Positions 8,053 to 16,875 of a stretch of DNA of 33,924 bases are shown here, in pieces. Each line of letters starts with the position of its first letter. The first letter of the stretch is position 1. Below the pieces are notes generated by a model. That model ran no database searches. It worked only from the letters and a program-made list of their open reading frames with translations, and was not told the DNA's origin. A program made the position numbers and the translations under genes. This DNA comes from an uncultured Bacteroidales bacterium (lineage in GTDB: Bacteria > Bacteroidota > Bacteroidia > Bacteroidales > UBA3824): contig CAJOJG010000036.1 of the NCBI GenBank assembly GCA_905234655.1, positions 1 to 33,924 of the forward strand, written 5' to 3'.

Positions 8053-9744
8053 TTAATTCATAAAATAATACGTCCAAAAATTGAAGCCGTGTTTGCGCAG
8101 CAGATTATCCGCGTTACGGTCTGACATATAGTGCTTTGCGACTTCCATGAGTTGTTGTTTTGTCTCGGAGGACAGTTCCACCGGAATTTCGGAAAAATCG
8201 CTGTGTGTGCCGCTCCAAACCATCGCCCAAGCCTGCTGGAAAGATTTCGGGAGGTTTGCCGTTGGCTCTTTCAATCCGAGGTAAAATGACACAAACGACT
8301 GCAAATCCCGTTTCAAAAGCATCGAGGCATAAAAATATTGCCGCGCCAAAGTGTTCGTCCTGTCCTCGGTGTAAAGTTTGCCGAGCATTTTGGGCAGTTC
8401 GGGATAATAGAAAATAAAATCTTCCTTGAACCTTAATTGCCGCAAAGTCAGGCACATAGAATCCAATCCACTTTCGTTTCCGCTGTCAATCGCTTTCAAA
8501 TTCTCCTCAGCCCAATCCGAATAATAAAGACTGTGCGAAAGTATTGACAAATAATGTTTTGCGGCTTCATATCCGCCGTTCACGATAAAACATTCCGCCA
8601 TCCTTTTGAGCAGCCGCCCGCTTTTGCGGTTGTTCATTATAGCCTCCTGACTGTCGAAGGCAAACTGCAACGCCGTGTTTGTCATTCCCAAATAGAAACA
8701 CGCCTCCATCGACGGCAGGCACGACATATTGTCAAGCACCGCATCGGAGAGCAGCCCCCCGCAGCCGCTTTGCGCATAATCGAACATCCGCTCCGCCAGA
8801 ATGCCTTTCTGTGCCAACGAAAAATTGATGCAAACCCGCTCAAAATCAGTTTCGGGCTGATGTTTTTGGCTTTGGTGGATTATGTTGTTGTAGCACTTGT
8901 GCCGGAGCAGGTAATCGTAGTTTATCAGCCTGAATTTCAGGTCGTCGTATGTGAAATTGACAAGCAAAAATGACAGCAAAATTGCAGAATATTGCGCGGC
9001 AAATAACAAAATACTATCAATTTTTATTTTGATTTTTACTGACAAAATCACCGTTGCAGCCACAACCGCCGGTATGAAAAACATCATAAAATGATAATGT
9101 CCCGGAATACGGTAATAATTAATCCCAAGCAAAACTTGTTTCACTGGATATTGGTGCGGCATTATGTATGTAAAGCAAACCGCTGACAGACAATATATTA
9201 TCGGCAACAAAACAGCAAAAGCATATTTTTTGTTTTTGATTAATTTGTACCCGACGAAAACGGAATTTACCGCACACATCGCGCCTATAAGCCAATAATT
9301 AAGCGACAAAAGCATCAGGGACAAATTCAGATTCTTTTGGGATAGTTTGATATATAAAAGTACAAAAATGATTGACATTGAAAACGATAACAGTAAATTT
9401 TCGTTGCCGCTGTAAAGGAATATCAAAATCGACGGCAAGAACGACAGAAAATATTTTTTCCCGTCCTTGTCTTCAAACGCTGAGAACGTCAGCAACTGTA
9501 TGGCGCACAGCACGATAGCGTAAATCCACGCGCCGTATGCCGGTACGTAAAAGAATTGCACCAAAAATTCGCTCACGTAATCCGCCAGCCCCCCGCAAGT
9601 AGTTATCCGGTCCGCAAAATAATCCTTTGTGAACAGAAACAACTGGTTTTGCTCGTGAAAATTCATAAACCCGGGGTACAAAAAATACAGGATTGAGAAC
9701 ACGAACAAGCCGAAGAGTGATGTAGATATGAGTTTGAAGTTCAT
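8053..9744 (-). CDS. DUF6057-family multi-pass membrane protein (copy B)
   Basis: 563 residues. The same architecture as copy A: about ten hydrophobic segments in the first ~280 residues, a conserved loop with GGLADYVSEFLVQFFYVP, then a helical repeat region (CINFSLAQKGILAERMF, YLGMTNTALQFAFDSQEA, LLKRMAECFIVNGGYEAAK). First gene of the cluster; its stop is 4 bases before the PD40 copy B start. A TATATTTG box ends 5 bases upstream of the ATG, so the message may have almost no leader. Family call is good from the paralogy and recalled DUF6057 pattern; function unknown. Confidence 0.8.
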   Translation of the reverse strand: MNFKLISTSLFGLFVFSILYFLYPGFMNFHEQNQLFLFTKDYFADRITTCGGLADYVSEFLVQFFYVPAYGAWIYAIVLCAIQLLTFSAFEDKDGKKYFLSFLPSILIFLYSGNENLLLSFSMSIIFVLLYIKLSQKNLNLSLMLLSLNYWLIGAMCAVNSVFVGYKLIKNKKYAFAVLLPIIYCLSAVCFTYIMPHQYPVKQVLLGINYYRIPGHYHFMMFFIPAVVAATVILSVKIKIKIDSILLFAAQYSAILLSFLLVNFTYDDLKFRLINYDYLLRHKCYNNIIHQSQKHQPETDFERVCINFSLAQKGILAERMFDYAQSGCGGLLSDAVLDNMSCLPSMEACFYLGMTNTALQFAFDSQEAIMNNRKSGRLLKRMAECFIVNGGYEAAKHYLSILSHSLYYSDWAEENLKAIDSGNESGLDSMCLTLRQLRFKEDFIFYYPELPKMLGKLYTEDRTNTLARQYFYASMLLKRDLQSFVSFYLGLKEPTANLPKSFQQAWAMVWSGTHSDFSEIPVELSSETKQQLMEVAKHYMSDRNADNLLRKHGFNFWTYYFMN

Positions 9745-9748
9745 AATG

Positions 9749-9756
9749 CAAATATA
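9749..9756 (-). promoter_or_regulatory. Possible -7 box for DUF6057/PD40 copy B
   Basis: TATATTTG on the minus strand fits TAnnTTTG. The -33 region is only T-rich (TTTT), and the box is 5 bases from the ATG and abuts the terminator stem at 9759-9797. It is either a near-leaderless promoter or chance; read-through of the terminator is the alternative. Confidence 0.35.
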
Positions 9757-9758
9757 TA

Positions 9759-9797
9759 AAAAACACGTTGTTAATTAAAAATTAGCAACGTGTTTTT
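9759..9797 (-). terminator. Intrinsic terminator of the SusCD operon
   Basis: AAAAACACGTTG and CAACGTGTTTTT form a perfect 12-bp stem with a 15-nt loop. On the minus strand the stem ends in a T run. It lies 24 bases after the stop of the third lipoprotein gene, at the junction between the SusCD operon and the DUF6057 cluster. Confidence 0.8.
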
Positions 9798-9820
9798 AGA
9801 AATTATAGAGTTAAAGAAAA

Positions 9821-11488
9821 CTATTTAGACGCACCAATAGCGGACATGTAAACAGCCTTAGTTCCATCAGCCTGCTCATAGATTGACACAACGATTGTAA
9901 CAGGATCTTTAACAGACGACGCAAGCTTGATCAACTTGATGCCATCGACAACAGAACCGGCTTCAAAAACCTTGTCGTCGCCCTTGAGCATGATAATATC
10001 GCTAAAGTCGTATGCCTCACTATACTTGGCCTCATCTTTCAAATTAAATAAGTAGAATTGGTTTCCACCTTCCTTGAAAGTGATGTCCTTGAATGTATAT
10101 GTGGTGATGCTACCTGATACGGACTTTTCACCAGCGTATGATGTGTCTTTAGCAGCTTTCTTCTGTTCATCGACAAAGATTTCTTTGTCGGAAACCGCCA
10201 CAACAGAGAGCGATGTGGTAGTTTTGTCAAACTCGGTATAGTATACCTTGTACTTCTTTTTTTCACTGTCGTATGTTACGGTCACATCGTACCTTGAGCC
10301 GGCGTCCAACGCATCAAAGGTGGCAGTACCGGTCTGAGTCTTGGCCGTAGTGTCCTTGCCCACAATCTCATAAACGTCAGCATTTGCAGGAGTGATGTCT
10401 ACGAAAGTAGTTCCATCGGGAACTTTGAGCGAATTGCTTGACTCGATGGTCTGAGCCTTGAAGACAAAACCATTGTCAAGAGCCACATACGAGAAGGACA
10501 ATTTGCCGTCGCTGACAGCAGTGATTTTATCCACGATGGTATCGTTGTTTGCGTCAAGAAATGCGTACTTGTCGTCCTCAAACTGCTTGTAGTCGGCCGG
10601 ATTTGCTGTTGAAACACCTTGCTTCTTGAAAGCCCACCATGTACATTCTGACCAGCCGCCTGTTCCCTCGTCAGCATAAATTAACTGCAATTGCTTGTCG
10701 GAAAGCCATGCAATCTCAAACCTCGTAGGTCTGTAACCGCCACCGTTAATCTTGAACGGCCAAAGGATTGCGCCCTCGGATGTATTGAGATAGCCGAAAT
10801 CAGTGCCAATTACGTTCTTCTTATTGTCCGTGGAAAAAGTACCTGAATTGAGTAGTTTGCCGCTTGCGTCATACTTTTCAAGCTTGTTCCTGTTGAAAAC
10901 CATATACGCATCGGCATCTTCCTCGCCAGTCAAGACACCAGTGTTGGAGTGGTTCAACTGTCCCGGGAAATCGTTGTTGGTGGCTCCCCACCATTTGCCG
11001 TTGATGGATTTGCCGTCAAACGAGCCAGCCTGATAACCGGCATTGCCCCAGACTTCACCGTTATCAAATTCAGTGTCCCACGTCCAAACTGCACCCTTAT
11101 CGAAATCGTTGTTGAGAACAGTCTTCAACACATCGGTCAATTCCCACTCTTCCACAGAGAAGGACTTTGATGCCTCTGTGATTTCTCCGTTAGTGTTGAG
11201 GGTTTGGATTTTGATGTTGCCCTGTGCAAAAACTGGAACCTTGAACGTGCCTGATATTCCGGATGCCAACAAGGAATTGTCGTCGGCAAATAGAATATCT
11301 ACGTAAGTAGACGGCGATGTCGTGAAAGAGAAAACCTCAGTTTTCCCTGTCTGCGTGATGATTACCCGCGAATCCAACTGGCTTTCAGTCAGCTGAACCG
11401 CGTCATTGTCAACTTCTTCGACAGCAGGGTCGCATGCCGCCATCGACAATGCGACGACTGAAACTGCCGCTAAATATAATCTTTTCAT
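9821..11488 (-). CDS. SusE/F-position lipoprotein, probable surface glycan-binding protein
   Basis: 555 residues from the ATG at 11488 (an upstream in-frame start at 11512 would add eight). The signal peptide ends SMAAC (Cys19), a lipobox followed by acidic residues, as in surface-exposed Bacteroidota lipoproteins. The middle region is rich in Trp and Gly (WTWDTEFDNGEVWG, INGKWWGATNNDFPG, GGWSECTWWAF), as expected for carbohydrate-binding surfaces. The C-terminal half is repetitive beta-rich sequence. It is the third gene after susC and susD and just before the terminator, the place normally held by SusE/SusF or another glycan-binding protein. It is not obviously homologous to SusE itself. 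Role by context; ligand unknown. Confidence 0.7.
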   Translation of the reverse strand: MKRLYLAAVSVVALSMAACDPAVEEVDNDAVQLTESQLDSRVIITQTGKTEVFSFTTSPSTYVDILFADDNSLLASGISGTFKVPVFAQGNIKIQTLNTNGEITEASKSFSVEEWELTDVLKTVLNNDFDKGAVWTWDTEFDNGEVWGNAGYQAGSFDGKSINGKWWGATNNDFPGQLNHSNTGVLTGEEDADAYMVFNRNKLEKYDASGKLLNSGTFSTDNKKNVIGTDFGYLNTSEGAILWPFKINGGGYRPTRFEIAWLSDKQLQLIYADEGTGGWSECTWWAFKKQGVSTANPADYKQFEDDKYAFLDANNDTIVDKITAVSDGKLSFSYVALDNGFVFKAQTIESSNSLKVPDGTTFVDITPANADVYEIVGKDTTAKTQTGTATFDALDAGSRYDVTVTYDSEKKKYKVYYTEFDKTTTSLSVVAVSDKEIFVDEQKKAAKDTSYAGEKSVSGSITTYTFKDITFKEGGNQFYLFNLKDEAKYSEAYDFSDIIMLKGDDKVFEAGSVVDGIKLIKLASSVKDPVTIVVSIYEQADGTKAVYMSAIGASK

Positions 11489-11520
11489 AATTTTCAACCA
11501 ATTTTTAAGCAATTAATTTA

Positions 11521-13293
11521 CTAATAGCCTGTGTACTCGCCGTCCGCGCCAGAATAGCCGGGATTTTGAGCGACTTTGCCTTCATTAAGAAGGATTTGAG
11601 TTTCAGGAATCTTGAAGAAACCGGCAGTCGCATTGTAACGTGCGGCATAACCGCCGTTGTGAGCGGTATTTGTGCCTTCGACACCGGCTGTGTAAACTTT
11701 CACGCCTTCTTGTTTTGAAAGGGCGTCGGCGGCTATATGCCAACGGCGGATGTCGTTCCAACGCTGACCCTCAAAGAACAACTCCCAACGGCGTTCGTTC
11801 TGAAGTGCGGCCAGAGAGTATGACACGTCCGACAGTCCGGCGCGTTTACGCACCTTATTCATGCCTTCCGCATTTTCGTTGATTTCCGACCACATCAGGC
11901 AAACGTCAGCGAAACGGATGTGGACAAGGTCGTGGATATTGCCGGTCTGCATGAGGTTGTCGTTAATCCAACCATCAGCACCGTACATAACCTGCTCGAA
12001 CACTGGTGCGTAAGAACCATCTTCTTTCTGAGCGGAGATTGCGCCGAGTTTCATCTGGTAGTAGTCAGTTTCCTGAATGAAGTCAGCCCAAGATGCGCCG
12101 CCGTATGTGTAGCCAGGCATATTGGCAACATTGATGATGCTCTCTTTCAGACGACGGTCTCTCGAATCGGCATTAGCCCAGTCCGTGACAACGCTCGGAT
12201 TGACCGGGCCTGCGCCCCAACCCTGGCCCCAGGGGTAGGTTTTGTCATAATCCTGACCACCGCGCACACCAAAGTGGAGAGCGTAGCCATTGCCGTAGCC
12301 AATTGTCGTACTCCATGAAGCGAGTTTGTTGAACTTTGTGGCAAACATGCTCTCGGGATTGACGGCATTGTTGTTTTCTGCCCACTTGAAAGTGATAACA
12401 TCCGAATCGTCCACCTTCAACAAGTTGCCGGAATCCCACTTCGTCGAGCTGTTTGAATATGCCCAAAGGTTGTAGAACTCATCAACAAGCGAATAACCAG
12501 AATTAGTGTAGCAGTCGTTAATCAACTCCTTGACCATGTCCTTCGTAAGGGTAGTTCCATCAGGAAGGCTGACAGAAGTGAGAGGATTGTAGGTAGTGGA
12601 CACTAACTGTGAGAGGTCTTCGCCATTACCATAGAATCCGGTGTAGAACAACCATGCGCGGGTCAACATGGCCTCTGCGCAATACTTGTCAACATGACCG
12701 TCAGTTTTCTTGACAGCAGGCATTGTGGTAGAAGCCTCGTAGAGGTCTTGGAGGATTTGACCCCAAAAACCGGCTGCGTTTGTATAGTCCACCGTACCAT
12801 CAGTCTTCGTAACCAACGGAATACCTGTACCATACATGGAGGCCAACTCGTAGTAGTAAAACGCACGGAGAAAAAGAGCCTCGCCCTTTACCTGCTTCTT
12901 GATCGAATCGTCCATCGCCAACTCGTCAATGGCATTGATAAGGGCATTGGCACGGGAAACGCCAGTATAACGGTCAAGATAGAAATCCTTTGTAGCATCG
13001 GTGCCGTAATTAGTGATGAAGTCGAATGACTGCATCAACTTGTCATTGGCGCCACCGCCGCCGAGAGCGTCATCGCTGGCGAGAATAGCCGCGTACAGGA
13101 ACGACTCCTGCGGATATGCGTTGATTGAATTGTTGTTCTGATAGATTGCGGCGAGAACTTGGTTGGCATCCCCCTCCGTTTGGGGAAAGTTACTTGTGTC
13201 GGCCTCGCTCATGCTCATTGAATCGAGGTCGCAGGCCGTCAACATTCCGCCAGCGAGCAACAACAAACCTGTTTTTATATTAATTATTTTCAT
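11521..13293 (-). CDS. SusD/RagB-family nutrient-binding lipoprotein
   Basis: 590 residues from the ATG at 13293 (a TTG at 13302 is in frame upstream). Lipobox MLTAC with Cys21. N-terminal helical TPR-like region (ANQVLAAIYQNNNSINAY, KKQVKGEALFLRAFYYYELA) and the signature C-terminal segment LQNERRWELFFEGQRWNDIR place it firmly in the SusD family. SusD proteins form the lid over the SusC channel and capture glycan or other nutrient at the cell surface. It lies 11 bases downstream of susC. Substrate cannot be read from the sequence, and no glycoside hydrolase is present in the window. Confidence 0.95.
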   Translation of the reverse strand: MKIINIKTGLLLLAGGMLTACDLDSMSMSEADTSNFPQTEGDANQVLAAIYQNNNSINAYPQESFLYAAILASDDALGGGGANDKLMQSFDFITNYGTDATKDFYLDRYTGVSRANALINAIDELAMDDSIKKQVKGEALFLRAFYYYELASMYGTGIPLVTKTDGTVDYTNAAGFWGQILQDLYEASTTMPAVKKTDGHVDKYCAEAMLTRAWLFYTGFYGNGEDLSQLVSTTYNPLTSVSLPDGTTLTKDMVKELINDCYTNSGYSLVDEFYNLWAYSNSSTKWDSGNLLKVDDSDVITFKWAENNNAVNPESMFATKFNKLASWSTTIGYGNGYALHFGVRGGQDYDKTYPWGQGWGAGPVNPSVVTDWANADSRDRRLKESIINVANMPGYTYGGASWADFIQETDYYQMKLGAISAQKEDGSYAPVFEQVMYGADGWINDNLMQTGNIHDLVHIRFADVCLMWSEINENAEGMNKVRKRAGLSDVSYSLAALQNERRWELFFEGQRWNDIRRWHIAADALSKQEGVKVYTAGVEGTNTAHNGGYAARYNATAGFFKIPETQILLNEGKVAQNPGYSGADGEYTGY

Positions 13294-13304
13294 TATTTTC
13301 AAGT

Positions 13305-16300
13305 TTAGAATTTAATGTTAACACCGAATAAGAATGTACGAGGGTTAGGATAGTTACCAACGTCAACGCCTGTTACCCAAGGTTCGTCGCCGTTAAGAGC
13401 CATACCGTTTTCAGGATCCATGCCTTTGTACTTGGTAATCGTCCACAAGTTCTGCGCTGCGACATAGAACCTGAGCTGGTTCAACGGGCAGGTCTTCCAA
13501 AGACGCTTGAAGTCATAGCCCAATGTGATGTTGGACAAACGTACATAATCGGCATCCTCGATGTAAATGTCGGAGATTTTCTGGAAGTTCATACCCCTGT
13601 TACCCGGTTGGAGGAGAGGATATTTGTTAGAAGTGCCTTCGCCAGTCCAGTAGTCGTATACTTCGGACGTGTAGTTCTCATACTGTCCGTCAGTGAACTT
13701 CCTGTAGGAGCGGGCAACCTGCTGGCCAAATGCGCCGTAGAATGTGACTGAAAGGTCGAAGCCCTTGTAGTCAGCGCCCAAAGAAAGACCCATTGTGATG
13801 TCGGGAGTAGGATTGCCAAGGTCGGTCTTGTCGTCGTCATTGACGATGCCGTCGCCGTTGGTGTCGACAAACTTCAAGTCGCCGACTGTCAAGCTTTCGC
13901 CTTGTACGGAATTAGCAGCGTTTCCACCGCAATTTTCATTGATATAAGCCTGCAAGTCAGCCTCGTTCTGGATAACGCCAGCGGTCTTGTAGCCATAGAA
14001 GTAGCCAATCGAATAGCCTTCCTGCATACGTGCGATGATGCCTGTGCTCTGTGCCAAGAGGTCGTTACCGCCTTCGATGTACTTGTTGGCATTGTTAACC
14101 TTTGTAACTTCGTTCTTGTTATAAGCCATGTTCCAGTTAACGCTGTAGTGGAAATCTTTAGACGGAGAGTCGTTCCAGCCCAATGCAACCTCTACGCCAG
14201 TGTTCTTTACATTACCGGCATTTTGATATTGGCTTTCAAAACCAGTAGCAGCGTTAGTCTGTACTGCAATCAAGAGGTCTTTCGTCTCCTTGTTGTACCA
14301 GTCGATAGTAGCAGTCAAACGGCTCTTCAAGAAACGCATGTCAAGACCGATATTAGTCTGCTCCGAAGTCTCCCAAGTAAGGTCAGGATTAGCAAGACGA
14401 GTAGCGTATGCACCCTGTGTGCCGTTGTCCTTGTTGTTGTCGAAAGAGTAGAGGCCGTAGTCGCCGAACTCCCATGTAGAACGCCACGATGAAGACGGCA
14501 GGTTGTCGTTACCATTCTGACCCCAGCCAGCGCGGAGTTTCAAGAAGTCGAATATGTTCTGGTTCTGCATGAAGTCCATGTTGCTGATTACCCAGCCTGC
14601 GGATATTGAGGGGAAGAAGCCCCACTGGTTGCCTTCTGCAAACTGAGAAGAACCATCGGCGCGCATTACGACGCTCAGCATGTATGTCTCATTGAAGTCG
14701 TAGTTGATACGTCCGAAGTATGACATCTTTCCGCTGTAAGCAGCAGGGTCGCCGGTCGCATTGTATGTAGTACCGGTAGTGTTGACGATATAGGCATGAT
14801 CCATATCGTTGAAGATGTTGTTATAGCCAGTGACATTAACGCTCTCGCCGTAGTTAGGACGGGACTTGGAGTATTCTGTACCGACCATCACGTCGAAGTG
14901 GTTCTTGTCAGCAAGTTCAAACTTGTAGTTGACTGTGTTTGTGACGCCCCAGTTGAAGCCCAAAGAAAGGTTGTCTGTGGTCTGATCCTGGTCACGCTTG
15001 CCGCCTTGGTCGTTCATGTAGTACTCAGGCAAGTAAGCCCTCCAAGAAGAACCGTATACCTTATAACTCAACAAGCCTTTGTATGTCAAGTTTTTGATGG
15101 GGGACACTTCCACATACGCGTTGGTGTTCAGATTGTAGTTCTTAGAGCGGTTGTTGCCGGACTGATTGTAGACAGCCGATGCAATCGGGTTGCTTGCATA
15201 CGAGTTGAAACCGAACATGCCCATTTCCTTCAGGTCGTTGCCCATGAAATAGTCGCCCTCACTGTTGTAGACGGGGATGAGCGGAATTGCGCGGAGACAG
15301 TCAGAAATGACATTTGAGTACTGGTTGCCGATTTGGATACCTTCGCTCTGCCTGTGCTGGAAGTAGAGGTTCTCGCCGAACTTGATAATGTCGCGGCCGT
15401 CGCCCTTAGCCTTCCAAAGTGAATGCTCGGAGTTAAAACGGAATGTGAAACGGCTGAAATCGGAAGGAATGTACTCGCCACCGAATACGCCGTCCTGATA
15501 TTGATAACCAAAACCAGTGGAGAACTTGGAGGTCTCGTTACCGCCAATGATGTTTATGGAGTGGCTCGTCGTGACGGCGTTGGGATTCCTCAACTCGTCC
15601 AACCAGTCAGTTCCGCCATAGTTTTCATAACCTTTGGTGTACTGCGACCAGTCGTATGGGGACTGGCCTGAGTTAAATGCAACGAGATCCTGGATTTTCT
15701 TGTACTCGTCGGCATTAAGAAGGTCGGGCATCTTATAGACATTAGCCCAGCCCACTGTTCCGTCATACGTTACCTGCACCTTTCCGGCCTTGCCTTGCTT
15801 TGTGGTGATGAGGATAACGCCGTTTGCGGAAGAAGAACCGTAGATAGCGCAGGATGCGGCGTCCTTGAGGACGTCGATACGCTCGATGTCGGCGGGGTTG
15901 AGGGAGTTTATGTCGCCGCCGGCAACGCCGTCGATGACGTAGATAGGAGCGGTAGAGCCGTTAGTACCGGCGCCACGGATGGAGATTTTGAAACCGTCGC
16001 CCGGCTGTCCCGAATTGGACTGGATGTTAACGCCCGGGGACTGGCTCTGAAGTGCGCCGAGGACTTGGGTGGTATTCATCTTCTGAATATCGTCGCCTTT
16101 TACCTCGACAGTCGCGCCAGTGACCAGTTTCTTCTTCTGGACACCGTAGCCGACGACAACGACCTCTTCAATCTGCTCGTTGTCCTCCTTGAGGGTGAAG
16201 TCCCTCGTGACAGTCGCGCCGTTGGCCATCTGCACCTCGACTTCCATGTTCTGGTAGCCGATGAACGAGGCGGAGATTGTTTGAGTTCCGGCAGGTACGT

Positions 16301-16526
16301 TGCTGATGACGTAGTTGCCGTCCATGTCGGAGATGGTGCCTATCGTGGTGCCCTTGACGATGACGTTGGCGCCGGGCAGCCCCATGCCAGTCTCGTCGAA
16401 CACCTTGCCTTTGACCGTGCCTTGCGCCGATACGTTCAGCGAAATGCCCAGCATCACCATCACGACCATTAGTCTGTGGAATACCTTCCACGAACGATGG
16501 GTTTTTAATGCAATTTGGTTTCTCAT
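13305..16526 (-). CDS. SusC/RagA-family TonB-linked outer membrane transporter
   Basis: 1073 residues. Signal peptide (residues 1-35, ending VSA-Q), a carboxypeptidase-regulatory-like domain (about 36-113), TonB-box-like EEVVVVGYG (120-128), plug domain with ISIRGAGTNG and PIYVIDGVAGGDINSLNPAD, LKDAASCAIYGSSSANGV, then a 22-strand type barrel ending FLFGVNIKF with the aromatic last residue usual for outer-membrane proteins. It imports the substrate captured by SusD using TonB energy. First gene of the operon, with a leader of about 140 bases and a candidate promoter at 16672-16703. Length is normal for the family. Confidence 0.95.
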   Translation of the reverse strand: MRNQIALKTHRSWKVFHRLMVVMVMLGISLNVSAQGTVKGKVFDETGMGLPGANVIVKGTTIGTISDMDGNYVISNVPAGTQTISASFIGYQNMEVEVQMANGATVTRDFTLKEDNEQIEEVVVVGYGVQKKKLVTGATVEVKGDDIQKMNTTQVLGALQSQSPGVNIQSNSGQPGDGFKISIRGAGTNGSTAPIYVIDGVAGGDINSLNPADIERIDVLKDAASCAIYGSSSANGVILITTKQGKAGKVQVTYDGTVGWANVYKMPDLLNADEYKKIQDLVAFNSGQSPYDWSQYTKGYENYGGTDWLDELRNPNAVTTSHSINIIGGNETSKFSTGFGYQYQDGVFGGEYIPSDFSRFTFRFNSEHSLWKAKGDGRDIIKFGENLYFQHRQSEGIQIGNQYSNVISDCLRAIPLIPVYNSEGDYFMGNDLKEMGMFGFNSYASNPIASAVYNQSGNNRSKNYNLNTNAYVEVSPIKNLTYKGLLSYKVYGSSWRAYLPEYYMNDQGGKRDQDQTTDNLSLGFNWGVTNTVNYKFELADKNHFDVMVGTEYSKSRPNYGESVNVTGYNNIFNDMDHAYIVNTTGTTYNATGDPAAYSGKMSYFGRINYDFNETYMLSVVMRADGSSQFAEGNQWGFFPSISAGWVISNMDFMQNQNIFDFLKLRAGWGQNGNDNLPSSSWRSTWEFGDYGLYSFDNNKDNGTQGAYATRLANPDLTWETSEQTNIGLDMRFLKSRLTATIDWYNKETKDLLIAVQTNAATGFESQYQNAGNVKNTGVEVALGWNDSPSKDFHYSVNWNMAYNKNEVTKVNNANKYIEGGNDLLAQSTGIIARMQEGYSIGYFYGYKTAGVIQNEADLQAYINENCGGNAANSVQGESLTVGDLKFVDTNGDGIVNDDDKTDLGNPTPDITMGLSLGADYKGFDLSVTFYGAFGQQVARSYRKFTDGQYENYTSEVYDYWTGEGTSNKYPLLQPGNRGMNFQKISDIYIEDADYVRLSNITLGYDFKRLWKTCPLNQLRFYVAAQNLWTITKYKGMDPENGMALNGDEPWVTGVDVGNYPNPRTFLFGVNIKF

Positions 16527-16837
16527 AAAATTAGTTGTTAGTATATAAAATAAATCAAACAGTATTTTCTCATCTAAAAACTTAACTTACTACTTTCAAT
16601 ATCAAATCAGTATGTCTTCTCTTTTCCTATACTTTTAACCTTGTCTTAATAATTGGAATAATTGGACGATGCAAAGTTTGGAAAAAATAATTGTATTTAC
16701 AAATATTTAACAAAAAAATTTACAACTTTTTTTCACACTTCCGTTAACGATTTCATTATCAACACGTAGCGTGAATATCGTCTCTGCCATGCTTATAACT
16801 AAAATGAAAGATTTTTGCGCAATGTAAAATTTTTACG
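16527..16837. other. Divergent intergenic region between susC and lepA
   Basis: About 310 AT-rich bases between the divergently transcribed susC and lepA genes. Apart from the susC promoter candidate and the upstream part of the lepA promoter I see no ORF or RNA gene. The ~140-base susC leader could hold regulation, but no clear hairpin or binding site stands out. Confidence 0.5.
16672..16703 (-). promoter_or_regulatory. Candidate promoter of the SusCD operon
   Basis: On the minus strand TTTG is followed after 20 bases by AAACTTTG, one mismatch from TAnnTTTG. It lies about 145 bases upstream of the susC ATG. A weak -7 box is compatible with an activator-dependent promoter, but no regulator gene is in the window. 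Confidence 0.45.
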
Positions 16838-16845
16838 TACCTTTG
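16814..16845 (+). promoter_or_regulatory. Promoter of lepA
   Basis: TTTG, 20 bases, then TACCTTTG, a full match to the Bacteroides consensus. It ends 30 bases before the lepA ATG at 16876 and excludes the longer frame that begins with TTG at 16843. Confidence 0.8.
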
Positions 16846-16875
16846 CCCCAAAACGCACTGTTACAAAACACAATT

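Noticed and set aside
15795..16472. A 225-codon + strand frame opposite the 5' part of susC.
   Set aside because: It is antisense to well-supported SusC domains and shows no domain of its own.
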